From positions 427,730 through 491,729 of the forward strand of contig NZ_JAJQMN010000003.1 in the NCBI RefSeq assembly GCF_028994775.1: a DNA stretch of 64,000 bases. Direction: 5' to 3'. The notes below the pieces were generated by a model. The model was not told the DNA's origin and did no database searches. It saw only the letters and a list, made by a program, of their open reading frames with translations. Below are positions 17,119-27,000 of this stretch, piece after piece (within the stretch, counting starts at the first letter, position 1; each line of letters begins with the position of its first letter). The position numbers and the translations under genes were made by a program. The DNA comes from Promicromonospora iranensis (GTDB lineage Bacteria > Actinomycetota > Actinomycetes > Actinomycetales > Cellulomonadaceae).

Positions 17119-17181
17119 ATCACCACTGTAGGCGGGGGCGCCCTATGCACATGCATACACCCCTGGGACGGACCCGCGGGA

Positions 17182-17478
17182 TCAGGTCCAGAGCGTCAGC
17201 GCGAGCGGGATCCCCATGAGCACGAGCAGCATCCCGACCACCGTGATCACGTTCCACAGCCCCAGCCGGACACCGGGTACGCCGTCGTCCCGGTAGAGCA
17301 GGACCCACACGACCAAGAGCCAGGCGATACCGGCCGCTACCAGGCCCGCCGTCGGTGTGCCGCCCGACTGGACGATCCCCCGGTCCAGGCGGACCGTACT
17401 GATCAGATACACGGCGATGATCGCCGCCGCGCACACGATCGCCTTCGCCACCCCGAGCGTGGCTCGACCTGCCTCCAT
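17182..17478 (-). CDS. Small hypothetical membrane protein (three helices)
   Basis: A 98-residue protein that I do not recognise. It has three hydrophobic helices: about 10-27, 44-63 and 74-95. The short RLDRG and RDDGVPG loops are polar. The hydrophobic pattern and ATG start at 17478 argue for a real gene rather than a shadow. A promoter-like pair sits about 40 bp upstream. It lies between birA and the adenylate cyclase on the same strand. Confidence 0.6.
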   Translation of the reverse strand: MEAGRATLGVAKAIVCAAAIIAVYLISTVRLDRGIVQSGGTPTAGLVAAGIAWLLVVWVLLYRDDGVPGVRLGLWNVITVVGMLLVLMGIPLALTLWT

Positions 17479-17494
17479 GGCGTCTCCCCGCTGT

Positions 17495-17546
17495 CACGCG
17501 CCTTCGCGTGGCTGCCGTCGCTTACGGCAGACGTTACCGGAGGCAA
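17495..17546 (-). promoter_or_regulatory. Predicted promoter and dyads for the small membrane protein
   Basis: On the minus strand TTGCCT (17541-17546) and TAAGCG (17519-17524), spaced 16 bp, resemble sigma-70 -35 and -10 boxes. The -10 box sits in a 7+7 bp dyad CTGCCGT/ACGGCAG (17512-17530). A second dyad CACGCG/CGCGTG (17495-17510) lies downstream in the leader. The rest of the 133-bp birA-membrane protein spacer shows nothing clear. Confidence 0.4.
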
Positions 17547-17611
17547 CGTGTCGCGCGGCAGGGATTGCCGCCGACTTCACCCCGTCCGACCGGCCAGTTC
17601 ACCCGCGGGGG

Positions 17612-18442
17612 TCAGCGCAGGTGCCAGACGTCGCCCGCGGTCACCGCCCGCTCCTCACCTGACTCCGAGCGCACGACGAGGGCCCCCGAACCGTCCAGGC
17701 CGACCGCCTCGCCCTCCAGGACGTCCGTCCCCCCGGCCAGCTCGGCCCGGACCCGGGTGCCCAGCGTCGCGGACACCGCCGCGTACTCGTCCAGCAGGCC
17801 CGCCGTGGCGGCGTCGCCTCCGGCCTTCTCCCAGCGCCGCACGACGGCGTGCACCTCGCCCAGGAGCCGCACCAGCACGTCGGTCCGGTCCGGCCGCAGG
17901 TAGCCCGCGAGCGCCAGCGACGTCGCCGTCGGCACGGGCAGCTCCTCCGCGGACTGCGACACGTTGAGCCCGATCCCGAGCACCACGGCCAGCGGCTCCT
18001 GCCCGGGTGTGCCGGGGACGACCTCCGCGAGGATGCCCGCGACCTTGCGGTAGAGCCCGAGCCCGGCGATCGTGTCGACGGCGGGCAGCAGCACGTCGTT
18101 GGGCCACTTCACGGCGGCGGTGACGCCGCCGGCGGACACCGTGCGGACCACCGCGAGCCCGGCTAGCAGGGGGAGCCAGCCCAGGGTCTCGGCGGGGACC
18201 CGGGGGCGCAGCAGCACGGACACGGTGAGGCCGGCCCGCGCGGGCGTCTCCCACGAACGTCCGGCGCGCCCTCGGCCCGCGGTCTGGTGCTCGGCGACGA
18301 GGGCCGACGGCGGCGGCCATGCGGCCGGGTCGGCCCGGACCGCCGCGGCGAGCTCCGCGTTGGTGGAGGGCGAGGTCTCGACCACCTCGACCCGGGAGTA
18401 TCCGGGGACGGTCAGCTTGTCGAGACGCAGGGACTGGTGCAC
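17612..18442 (-). CDS. birA: Biotin-[acetyl-CoA carboxylase] ligase
   Basis: A 276-residue biotin protein ligase without the N-terminal repressor domain, as usual in actinobacteria. It activates biotin with ATP and attaches it to the lysine of carboxyl carrier domains. Seen are AEHQTAGRGRAGRSWETP (the adenylate-binding GRGRxGR loop), AVKWPNDVLL and VLGIGLNV, followed by a small C-terminal barrel ending TAGDVWHLR. The GTG at 18442 is chosen because a GAGGATGAGG purine run precedes it and the family begins here. It is divergent from the carboxylase beta-subunit gene whose partner alpha subunit (at 33720) is its substrate. Confidence 0.9.
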   Translation of the reverse strand: MHQSLRLDKLTVPGYSRVEVVETSPSTNAELAAAVRADPAAWPPPSALVAEHQTAGRGRAGRSWETPARAGLTVSVLLRPRVPAETLGWLPLLAGLAVVRTVSAGGVTAAVKWPNDVLLPAVDTIAGLGLYRKVAGILAEVVPGTPGQEPLAVVLGIGLNVSQSAEELPVPTATSLALAGYLRPDRTDVLVRLLGEVHAVVRRWEKAGGDAATAGLLDEYAAVSATLGTRVRAELAGGTDVLEGEAVGLDGSGALVVRSESGEERAVTAGDVWHLR

Positions 18443-18561
18443 TCCCTCATCCTCTCCCCTCCCGGCCGGCCCTGCCCTTGGAGGAAACCCACAACGCAGC
18501 GGCGTGACCCGCTGGACCCTCACGCATCGAGCCGGAGGCATCCGACAACTACGCTCGAACT

Positions 18562-20160
18562 GTGAACGACGCCATCACCACCCTCGCCGGCACGCGCGCC
18601 AAGCTCGACGACCTCGACGCGCGCCGGGCAGCCGCCATCGACATCCCGGAGGAGACGGCCCAGGAGAAGCAGCACAAGCGGGGCAAGAAGACCGCCAGGG
18701 AACGCATCGACGCACTCCTGGACGAGGGGAGCTTCACCGAGCTGGACGCGCTCGCCAAGCACCGCAGCCGGAACTTCGGTCTGGAGAAGAAGCGGATAGC
18801 GGGCGACGGCGTGGTCACCGGCTACGGCACCATCGACGGCCGTCAGGTGTGCATCTACTCCCAGGACTTCACGGTGTTCGGCGGGAGCCTCGGCGAGGTG
18901 CACGGCCAGAAGATCACCAAGGTGCAGGACCTCGCGCTGCGCACGGGTGTGCCGCTCATCGGCATCAGTGACGGCGGCGGCGCCCGCATCCAGGAGGGTG
19001 TCGCGGCCCTGACGCAGTTCGCGGAGATGTTCCGGCGCAACGTCGCGGCGTCGGGCGTGATCCCGCAGATCTCCCTGATCCTGGGCCCGAGCGCGGGCGG
19101 CGCGGTATACTCCCCCGCGCTGACGGACTTCATCGTCATGGCCGACCAGACGTCGAACATGTTCATCACCGGCCCGGACGTGATCCGCACGGTGACCGGC
19201 GAGGACGTCGACTTCGAGACGCTGGGCGGTGCCCGCACGCACAACTCGAAGTCCGGCGTGGCGCACTACATGGGGCAGGACGAGGACGACGCGCTGGACT
19301 ACGTGCGCCACCTCGTCGGCTACCTGCCGCAGAACAACCTCTCCGACGCGCCGTCGTTCCCGCCGGAGGACGAGACGCTGCTGGAGGTCACCGCCGAGGA
19401 CGAGGCCCTCGACGAGCTGATCCCCGACAGCGACAACCAGCCGTACGACATGCGCACGGCGATCGAGGGGGTCCTGGACCCGGAGTCGTTCCTCGAGGTG
19501 CAGCCGATGTTCGCGACCAACGTGCTGATCGGGTTCGGGCACGTGGAGGGCCAGTCGGTGGGCATCGTGGCCAACCAGCCGCAGTCGATGGCGGGCACCC
19601 TCGACATCGACGCGGCGGAGAAGGCCGCACGGTTCGTGCGGACCTGCGACGCCTTCAACATCCCCGTGCTGACGTTCGTCGACGTGCCGGGCTTCCTCCC
19701 CGGCGTCGGGCAGGAGCACCAGGGCATCATCCGCCGCGGTGCCAAGCTGATCTACGCGTACGCCGAGGCCACGGTGCCGCTCATCACCATCATCACGCGC
19801 AAGGCGTACGGCGGCGCGTACATCGTCATGGGCTCCAAGCAGCTCGGCGCGGATGTCAACCTCGCGTGGCCGACCGCCCAGATCGCGGTCATGGGTGCGA
19901 GCGGGGCCGTGAACATCCTGCAGCGTGGTGCCCTGCGCACCGTCCAGGAGGCGGGCGGCGACGTCGAGGCCGAGCGGGCCCGGCTGACCGCCGAGTACGA
20001 GGACGCCATCGTGAACCCCTGGGACGCCGCCGAGCGCGGGTACGTCGACGCGGTCATCCGCCCGTCCGAGACGCGGGTGCAGGTGGTGCGTGCGCTTCGC
20101 GCGCTGCGCACCAAGCGATCTACGCTTCCCCCGAAGAAGCACGGCAACATCCCGCTCTGA
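18562..20160 (+). CDS. accD: Acyl-CoA (propionyl/acetyl) carboxylase beta subunit
   Basis: A 532-residue carboxyltransferase subunit that moves carboxylate from biotin to acyl-CoA, yielding malonyl-CoA or methylmalonyl-CoA for lipid synthesis. N- and C-crotonase halves are visible: [14 protein letters not shown] with [13 protein letters not shown], then [32 protein letters not shown] and [18 protein letters not shown]. It most resembles AccD5/PccB. The GTG at 18562 has TACGCT 6 bp upstream, a leaderless pattern. It is followed by a small unknown gene (15 bp gap) and accE, forming an operon divergent from birA. Confidence 0.93.
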   Translation: MNDAITTLAGTRAKLDDLDARRAAAIDIPEETAQEKQHKRGKKTARERIDALLDEGSFTELDALAKHRSRNFGLEKKRIAGDGVVTGYGTIDGRQVCIYSQDFTVFGGSLGEVHGQKITKVQDLALRTGVPLIGISDGGGARIQEGVAALTQFAEMFRRNVAASGVIPQISLILGPSAGGAVYSPALTDFIVMADQTSNMFITGPDVIRTVTGEDVDFETLGGARTHNSKSGVAHYMGQDEDDALDYVRHLVGYLPQNNLSDAPSFPPEDETLLEVTAEDEALDELIPDSDNQPYDMRTAIEGVLDPESFLEVQPMFATNVLIGFGHVEGQSVGIVANQPQSMAGTLDIDAAEKAARFVRTCDAFNIPVLTFVDVPGFLPGVGQEHQGIIRRGAKLIYAYAEATVPLITIITRKAYGGAYIVMGSKQLGADVNLAWPTAQIAVMGASGAVNILQRGALRTVQEAGGDVEAERARLTAEYEDAIVNPWDAAERGYVDAVIRPSETRVQVVRALRALRTKRSTLPPKKHGNIPL

Positions 20161-20174
20161 ACCCGGAGGACTAC

Positions 20175-20699
20175 ATGACCCACGAGGACGCCACCCACGG
20201 CCCGGCGCCGATGGGCCGCGTCGACGCGGAGCCCATGCATCGTGCGGTCGACGCACTGGCGGCGGCGCTGCACGACTACGTGGGGACGGCTGTGGGCGTC
20301 CGCGCCGAGTTCGGCGCCGCGGAGGCGGACGAGGACCCGCGGGTGCTGGCCCTCGAGTCGAAGGTGGGGCACCTGAACGCCGCCCTGTTCGACACGCTGC
20401 ACGGCTCGCTCGGCATGCACCCGGACCTGACGTCGTCGGTATGGGAGCCCGAGGAGGGCGCGGACGTCGACGAGATCATCGAGTCGGAGCTGCCCGAGGG
20501 CGGCGAGTCCTTCTACCTGGGCTTCGTCGTCGCCGCACGTGGTGGCGACGCCACCCTGGACGGGGTGATCGACCTGCTCGACGCCGCCGGTGAGTCCGTC
20601 GCCGCGCACCTCACCGACGGCGGCTACGACATCGCCGAGTGGGCCGCCTCACGCGGCGAGGCACCCGGTTTCGGTTTCTACGAGGAGGACGACGAGTGA
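20175..20699 (+). CDS. Conserved hypothetical protein in the acc operon
   Basis: A 174-residue acidic protein that I do not recognise, with no membrane segment or signal peptide. The ATG at 20175 has a strong GGAGG seven bases upstream; the open frame before it belongs to the overlap with accD. The middle has helical stretches (MHRAVDALAAALHDYVGTAVGVRAEF) and the end is acidic (GFYEEDDE). It overlaps the accE start by four bases (GTGA), implying translational coupling. Position inside the carboxylase operon suggests, but does not prove, a role with the acyl-CoA carboxylase complex. Confidence 0.75.
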   Translation: MTHEDATHGPAPMGRVDAEPMHRAVDALAAALHDYVGTAVGVRAEFGAAEADEDPRVLALESKVGHLNAALFDTLHGSLGMHPDLTSSVWEPEEGADVDEIIESELPEGGESFYLGFVVAARGGDATLDGVIDLLDAAGESVAAHLTDGGYDIAEWAASRGEAPGFGFYEEDDE

Positions 20700-20935
20700 G
20701 CCCCCAGGTACGCGTGGTGCGCGGCGAGCCCGACGACGTCGAGGTGGCGGCCCTGGTCGCGGGCCTCGCCGCCGTGACGGCGGCCGGTCCCGAGCCCGAG
20801 GACGCCGCACCGCTCGACGAGTGGACCAACCACGCGCGGGTGCTGCGGGGGAACGGCGCCGCGACGGCCAACAACTTCGGTGGGCGGTCGGGGCGGCACA
20901 ACGCCGACGCGTGGCGCTGGAGCCTGCGGTCCTGA
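20696..20935 (+). CDS. accE: Acyl-CoA carboxylase epsilon subunit
   Basis: A 79-residue AccE/PccE-type subunit. These small proteins are confined to actinobacteria and stabilise the alpha-beta carboxylase complex. The diagnostic core is VRVVRGEPDDVEVAALVAGLAAV near the start, with a variable middle and a Trp/Arg-rich end (HNADAWRWSLRS). The GTG at 20696 overlaps the preceding TGA, and GGAGGACGAC provides the ribosome-binding site. It ends the birA-divergent carboxylase operon; a strong hairpin follows. Confidence 0.88.
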   Translation: MSPQVRVVRGEPDDVEVAALVAGLAAVTAAGPEPEDAAPLDEWTNHARVLRGNGAATANNFGGRSGRHNADAWRWSLRS

Positions 20936-20943
20936 AACCAACG

Positions 20944-20975
20944 TGGTGGGGCACCGCCGGAGCGGCGCCCCACCA
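20944..20975. terminator. Bidirectional hairpin terminator after accE
   Basis: TGGTGGGGC (20944-20952) and GCCCCACCA (20967-20975) are perfect 9-bp arms. A further CCGC/GCGG pair inside closes over a CGGA tetraloop. The hairpin lies in the 61-bp gap between convergent accE and the FG-GAP pseudoprotease gene. No clear T-run follows on the plus strand; on the minus strand it is followed by a T-richer stretch. It also marks the left edge of the cassette. Confidence 0.7.
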
Positions 20976-20996
20976 GCGATCGGCGTGACCGTCACG

Positions 20997-23255
20997 TCAG
21001 CCGATCGCAGCCCCGAAGGACACCCCGCCGGTCGGGACACCACCCGTGCCTGGCGCGTACGTGACCAGCGGTTCGCCGCCCGACGCCTCCGTGACACGGG
21101 ACCACGGGAGTGCCCAGGCCCGACCTGCCGCGAACTGACCGTCCGGAAGTCCGAGGTACAGGTGCGAGGCCGTGCCGTGGACCACGGCACCGAGGTTGGC
21201 GTTCCCGGTCGTGTTCTGCCCCGGCAGGTAGTCGCTGGGAAAGTAGATCCACTTCTGGAACGCGCCCGGTGCCTCGAGGGCGGAGAAGACGGTGACGCTG
21301 CCGGAGGCCTGGTTCGCGGATCCCGCTCCGGTCGGTACCACGTCGCCGGGCGCCCCGACGGCCAGCACGACCCGGGGTGCGCCCGATGCGCCGGAGCCGG
21401 TGAAGCTCACGGCCACGTCCGCCCCGAACCGGTCGCCGGAGCCTGCGGTGCCATCCACTCCAGCGACGTCCTGGTGGTACTCGTTGAGCTCGCTCCAGGT
21501 GCCGTCGGCGCCGACCCGAACGGTGAGCGCCCGTCCCTGGTTGGCCGCCGTCCCGGTGACTGTCTCGCCCGGTACACCGATGGCGATGACTGAGTCACCT
21601 CGGTCGAACGCCCCTGAGTCGCTGTACCGGGTGATGTCGAGCGATGCCCCGAACCGGTCGTTGCTCTCGGCCGTGTCCGAGATGCCCGCGGAATCCTGGC
21701 TGAACGCGGCCACCTCGGTCACCGCCCCGCTGCGGTCAGCCGGATGCGTGAGCACGTGGACGTAGCCCGTGCTGGTCGGGCCGGAGAGGAGAGACTCCCC
21801 CGGGGTGCCGATCACGAGATGCCTGCCGTCTGCCGCGACCGAATAGCCGAACGCGTCGTTCCGCTCACTCGTGCCGAACACCTCCGGCTGGTCCTCGGTG
21901 ATAACGATGGACGGTTCGAATCCCCGGACGTAGTACACGACACCGGCGTTCACGTCGTCGGTGCCTTCGCCCGTGTTCTTGCCCGGCGCGCCCATGGCGA
22001 GGTACGCGGTGCCGGAGTCGGTCCGTCCTGCCGCCAGCGACCAGCCGAGCTGGTCCCCCGACACATCAGTGGTCCTGGCGAGCGCCCCGTTGCCCTGACC
22101 TTGCCGGAACGCGGCCTCGCTCGGGCCGTTGAGCAGTCCGGCCGGCGAGCCGTAGACGATCTGGACCAGGCCCCTGCCCGCCGACTCGTACGGGGTGCCG
22201 ACGGCCAGGTCGGTACAACCGTCGGTGTTGCGCTCGAAGGTGGCGAGGCTGAACCCGAACTGGTCGTTCGTCGAAGCGATGTCCCCGACCCCGGGCGAGT
22301 TCTGGCTGATGGCGACAGTTCCCTTGTTGCCGCCGTAGATGACTCGGACCAGACCGGCACGGGCCACCCCGTCGACGGTCGCGTCGGGATCACCGATCGC
22401 GGTGTCACGGATGCCGTCGCAGTTGAAGTCCACCCAGCCGTCCCGGTACACCGTCGTGGCGACCCAGTCACGCACGTCGTCCACCCGGACACTGACCGCC
22501 CCGGTGCGGGTCTCTGCCGGATCGGCGCCGAAGCAACCGCCCTGCCACGACCTGCTGCTGACCGCTACTAGCGCTACGCCGGTGCCCGTGGTGCGCAGCG
22601 CGGGGCCTCCCGTGTCCCCGGCACAGACAGCGGCCCCGTTCAGACCGGTCAGTGCCACGTCGCCGCCGGTGACGGCATCGACGGCGAAGCGGCCGGTGTG
22701 CCGTTGCAGCGGCGCCCACTCGGTCGCGGTACGTCCGAACGCGAGAACGTTCAGCTCCTCGCCCGGCACGGGTGCGCCGGCGGCGACGGCGACGGGGGCG
22801 ATCCCGGAGACCGGCCGGTCGAGCTTGGCCATCATCAGGTCACGGCTCTCGTGCGGGACGAGCTCGATGACCGCACGCTCTTGTCCGGCGGTCGTCGTCA
22901 GGTCGGCGCGCCCGATCGTCGCCGTGGTCGCCTGAGGGGGCGGCCCGCTCGGCGCCGGCGACCCGGTGGCCGGGTCCGCGACGAAGCAGCTTGCGGCGGT
23001 GACGACCCACTGCGGCGCCACCAGGGCACCGGAGCAGGCACGCTGGCCGTCGCCGATGTCCAGGCGGGTGGCGAATGTGTGCGCGTCAGCGGAGGGAGCA
23101 CCGACGACTGCCGTAGCGATCGGTGCGGCCAGCGGGGCAACGAGAAGGAGCGCGATACTCGCGGCCGACCAGCGCGCAGCGAATCTCCGGGGCACTCTCG
23201 CTCGCGGACGGCGTGTTGACGGAACGAGATAAGGAACGTGATCAGCGTGATTCAT
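20997..23255 (-). CDS. Secreted trypsin-fold (S1) pseudoprotease with FG-GAP repeats
   Basis: A 752-residue exported protein. An unusually long basic n-region (RRPRARVPRRFAARW) leads into a Sec-type signal helix ending near residue 58. Residues about 60-240 are an S1 fold, but the catalytic positions are altered: the TAAHC motif reads TAASC (Ser89 for His) and the nucleophile motif GDSGGP reads GDTGGP (Thr215). Asp139 in RDLMMAKL is kept. It should therefore be inactive as a protease. Residues about 245-750 are FG-GAP/integrin-alpha repeats (DFNCDGIRDTAIGDPDA, DGCTDLAVGTPYE, NDQFGFSLA, GDQLGWSLAAG), normally a beta-propeller with calcium sites that binds ligands. A paralogous S1 domain is encoded at 28223. 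It is probably a surface binding protein. Confidence 0.85.
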   Translation of the reverse strand: MNHADHVPYLVPSTRRPRARVPRRFAARWSAASIALLLVAPLAAPIATAVVGAPSADAHTFATRLDIGDGQRACSGALVAPQWVVTAASCFVADPATGSPAPSGPPPQATTATIGRADLTTTAGQERAVIELVPHESRDLMMAKLDRPVSGIAPVAVAAGAPVPGEELNVLAFGRTATEWAPLQRHTGRFAVDAVTGGDVALTGLNGAAVCAGDTGGPALRTTGTGVALVAVSSRSWQGGCFGADPAETRTGAVSVRVDDVRDWVATTVYRDGWVDFNCDGIRDTAIGDPDATVDGVARAGLVRVIYGGNKGTVAISQNSPGVGDIASTNDQFGFSLATFERNTDGCTDLAVGTPYESAGRGLVQIVYGSPAGLLNGPSEAAFRQGQGNGALARTTDVSGDQLGWSLAAGRTDSGTAYLAMGAPGKNTGEGTDDVNAGVVYYVRGFEPSIVITEDQPEVFGTSERNDAFGYSVAADGRHLVIGTPGESLLSGPTSTGYVHVLTHPADRSGAVTEVAAFSQDSAGISDTAESNDRFGASLDITRYSDSGAFDRGDSVIAIGVPGETVTGTAANQGRALTVRVGADGTWSELNEYHQDVAGVDGTAGSGDRFGADVAVSFTGSGASGAPRVVLAVGAPGDVVPTGAGSANQASGSVTVFSALEAPGAFQKWIYFPSDYLPGQNTTGNANLGAVVHGTASHLYLGLPDGQFAAGRAWALPWSRVTEASGGEPLVTYAPGTGGVPTGGVSFGAAIG

Positions 23256-23295
23256 AGCACCGCTCCGTTGCCACGGGCGACGTGGTGAGCCCTGG

Positions 23296-23811
23296 TCACT
23301 GGGTCACCCTGATCTCGACGAGCACGTGTTCGCGCCGGTCCGGATCGGCCGACTCACCGATCGCTTCTACGGTGTTCGCCGGAATCTCGACGGTTGACTG
23401 CTCACCGTCGACCGTCAGGTCGAGCGTCGTCATGTCGTAGTCATTGGTCTCCACACCGAAGACAGCCGGGAGCTCAAGAGTCAGGTGACCTTCGGGACCG
23501 GTGATCCGGAAGCAGACATGATCCGACTGGTTGCGTGCGTAGATCAGAAGAAGGTTGTCCTGGCTCCCGCACTCGGCCAGAACGATGTGTCCGTCACCGC
23601 GCTTCAGCAGGAATCCGCGTTCGGCCAGGATCTGGTCAGCCTGCGGGTACTCGAAGTCCTCGACCGCGAAGGGTGGTAGTTCGTCGGCAGCTGCGGCGGG
23701 TTGATCGACTGACTGCACGGCCCCGGCAGGTGCCAACGCGCCGACGACCATGGCGATGGCTCCCGTGCTGGCCAAAATCGCGATTGTCGCAATCTTCGAA
23801 GTTCGTCTCAT
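23296..23811 (-). CDS. Secreted hypothetical protein, 171 residues
   Basis: Not recognised. The ATG at 23811 gives a clean signal peptide (MRRTSKIATIAILASTGAIAMVVGALAPAGA) followed by a 135-residue mature domain. The mature part is predominantly beta-like with two cysteines (LAECGSQDN and DHVCFRITG) that could form a disulfide. It ends HVLVEIRVTQ. A longer open frame upstream has no signal peptide and is rejected. It is 40 bp upstream of the FG-GAP pseudoprotease gene on the same strand, so the two are probably cotranscribed and may interact outside the cell. G+C is lower than in flanking housekeeping genes. Confidence 0.7.
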   Translation of the reverse strand: MRRTSKIATIAILASTGAIAMVVGALAPAGAVQSVDQPAAAADELPPFAVEDFEYPQADQILAERGFLLKRGDGHIVLAECGSQDNLLLIYARNQSDHVCFRITGPEGHLTLELPAVFGVETNDYDMTTLDLTVDGEQSTVEIPANTVEAIGESADPDRREHVLVEIRVTQ

Positions 23812-24088
23812 GATCCCACTTCTACTCGTTGTCGGGCTGATTCCGCGGCCACTCGCCAGGACAAGTCCGGGCAAAAAGGACGCTAGCAGCGAGGGCTCAC
23901 TCCGTGGAGCGGGCAGGGCAAATTTCATCCGGTGTGGGCCAGCCGCTGCTCCGAGATTCACCCGCTCTGGCTGTTGACCCGGAACCAGCCAGTCGAAAAC
24001 ATCCCATATGCAAGGAGTTGTCCGACCAGCGGCTGGAAACGCCCGCACGGTCAGGACCGCACCGGCCTATACGAGGGGGAACATCGAG
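23812..24088. other. Divergent promoter region of the ALF cassette
   Basis: This 277-bp spacer separates the small secreted protein gene from the ALF-repeat gene. It is AT-richer than average. A TTGACC -35-like box occurs near 23974 on the plus strand, but no well-spaced -10 box could be identified. A TAGCGT -10-like element faces the minus strand near 23885. No convincing operator was seen. Confidence 0.35.
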
Positions 24089-27000
24089 ATGCCGCCCACA
24101 CTTTGGAACAGACGTCAGGTACTGACCGCTCTTGCAGCCGGTGTGGTAGCGGCGCCGATCTTGCCGTCGTGCTTGCCGGCGGTTGCGGCACGAGCCGCGG
24201 AGGGGCCGGGCACCAGTGAGACTGGTCTACCTGACACCGAGCGTGGTCAGGTGGTCTGGGCGTACAAGACCGGCGGTCGAGCAGTTCGCACTGCCGCCGC
24301 AGGTGCTTTGGCGGGGACCGCCGCGGAGGTCAGCAGGTTCCTCACGGAGAGTCTCCCTACGGCCAAGGCCGAGGATGCGCGCTTCGCGCTGTTCGCGGCC
24401 CTGCCCTTCGCAGGACCAGCCCTGCGTGCGTCGATCGCGGGCGCGCTGCCTGGCGACCACGACTCGCTGAGGGCCTACCTGAAGGACGGCGCCTATGGGG
24501 CGGCGGTAGACGAAGATCTGCGCGTAGACGTCTTGACCGTACTGGCAAATGGCGGCACTGCCGTAAGACGGGAGGCGACCGAAGCTCTGGACGTCGGTAC
24601 GTCCGACGCTCTACGCGCATTCCTGGAGGTCGGACAGTTCACTGCCTTGGACGAGGACCAGCGCGTCGAAGTGTTCTCCATTCTTGCGAACGCGAGCCCA
24701 CAGGTCGCGACGTACGCACAGCGCGCGCTGAGGGACGGCTCACCAGCTGCGATCACCCGGTTCCTGCAGTCAGGGCAATACATCGCGCGGGCGCGGGACG
24801 AGGAAGCTGCGACGATCGCTCATCTGGTGTCGATCGTCGAGCACGAACGCAAGCGAGCGCGGGTGCATACAGACGAGGCGGTCAAGCTGTCCGAGAAGGC
24901 CGGCCAGGCAGCGATGCAGGCGAAGGCCTCTGCCCTCGAGGCCAAGGCAGAGGCGATCGCGGCGGAGAATGACGTCGAGCGGTCGGCGAAGGCCGCGTCC
25001 AAGGCCGCGAAAGCCGCTCAGGGCGCTGCCAAGGCTTCGGAGACAGCCGTTTCCGCCTCACGGACGGCTCAGGTCGCCGCGCAACGCGCGGCGACGGCAG
25101 CACAGTCGGCGGCAGCCGCAGCAGCAGCAGCAGGAAACGCCGCTTCGAGGGCCTATAGCGCGGCCAACGCAGCTCTGGGCGACGCCAGCAAGGCCTCAGC
25201 CGCCCGTGGAGCTGCGGAGGCGGCACGCGATGCAGCAGCCCGCGCGAACGCCGCCGCCGATGCGGCCGACCTGGCTGCAGTCGCCGCCGGGGAAGCTCGC
25301 AGCGCGACGAACGCCGCCGCCGCGGCGGCGACGAACGCCGCCGCCGCCGCCCAGGCATCGGCCGACGCCGCGATCGCGGCGGGTGCCGCGAAGTCGGAGG
25401 CCGCTGAGGCGACACGCGCCGCGAATCAGGCAGATGCCGCCGCAGCGATCGCCAACCGGGCCGCTGCGGCAGCCGGCCGCCTGGCCCAGGTGGCGGCGGC
25501 TGCTGCGGCGGATTCCCGCAACGCCGCACGCAGTGCTGCCCGCCATGCATTGGCCGCCGCGGCCGCCGCCGATGAGGCGGTGAGGTACGCGGGTAACGCT
25601 GCCAAGTTCGCAGAACTGTCCACCGGACACGCCGAGAAGGCGTCCGAGGCGGCGGTGGCGGCCGATGCCGCGGTCGAGCGGGCGAAGGCAGCCTTCGCCG
25701 AGAGTCGCGAGGAGGAGGTGGAACGGCTTGCCGTGGAGACGGACTCGGCGATCGCACTGGCTGAGGCTCGAGCGACAGCCGAGAACGAGCTGCTTGAGCG
25801 GGCGGCCGGTGACCAGACGCAGGAGGCCCTGCTCTCTGAGGAGATCCAGAACCTGATCACCGAGGCCGAGGCCGCTTTGCAGAGCGGGGACACGGCGGTC
25901 GCCGTCAGGACAGCCCGTCGGGCGGCAGTCAAGCTTGTCGACCGGCCCGGCACGTGGACCAGAGAAGCGGCTGAGTTCGCCCTGTCAGGAACCGATGTGG
26001 ACGTGATCAACTGGCTCGACGCGGACCGGCTCGTCGCGGCGCACCAGGACGATCGGGAGTCCGCGACCGCGGTTGCCCAGCTCTCGACGGCGAACGTCGT
26101 CTCCGCCGCTGTTGCGGCTCTGGAGAGCGATGACCCAGCTGCGGTCAATGCATTCCTCTCGCGAGGGGCGGTCCACGCGGCAGCCGAGGACAATCGAGTC
26201 AACACGTTCGCGATCATCGCGGAGAACCTGGGGCCCGCAGTGAACGCCGCGGCCGAGGCTGCCCTCGCCGACGGTAGCCCGGAAGCGTTGCACCATTTCG
26301 TCAAGGTCGAGTTCATACGAGCCCTGAATGAAGACGATCTGGTGGAAGTGCTCCGCGTCAGCGATTCTGGCGGACCGTACGCCCAAGCGGGTGCCCGCGC
26401 AGTTCTCAAGGGAACTCCTGGGATGCGACGCGCATTCGTATCCGAGCTGCAGTTCGACCTTGCGCAGATCGACTTCGACCACTTCGCCCACATCGAAGCG
26501 ATGAGTGCTGCGATCAAGCGCGCAGAGAAGCTGGTCCACGATGCCTTCAAGGACGCAGCCCTGGCCCACAAGGCTGCCGCCGAGGCACGGGACCACGCAG
26601 ACGACGCCGCACGCTGGGCGGCCGAGGCTGTTCGCTTCGCCGACGCCGCACAGGTCTCCGCGACCCAGGCTCGGGCGAACGCTGACAGAGCTGATGACTC
26701 GGCTGAATCAGCCGCGGAATCGGCAGCGACCGCACGCCGGGCGGCTGTCGTCGCCAAGGAGGCTCGCAGGTCGGCCAACTATTCCATGAAGCAGGCGCTG
26801 ACCTCTGCTCGCGAGGCAGTCGGCTACGCAGCGTCAGCTCAGACATCAGCCAGCACCGCACGTGCCGCGGCGCTCCAAGCGGGCGAGGATGCAGAGGCAG
26901 CGGCCACCGCCGCCAGCGAAGCCCGGCAGATCTCGATCAACCTGGCACGGCAGGAGGAGATCGCACGGCTTCGAGCGCTCGCGACGCGTCGCCGTCAACA

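Noticed and set aside
21905..21925. GGTTCGAATCC resembling a tRNA T-loop
   Set aside because: No acceptor, D or anticodon stems can be formed around it, and it lies inside the FG-GAP coding sequence.
24791..25768. Ala-rich region of the ALF protein as a possible non-coding repeat
   Set aside because: The frame stays open, heptad-like spacing of Lys/Glu/Arg among alanines is maintained, and ALF blocks lie on both sides, so it is coding coiled coil.
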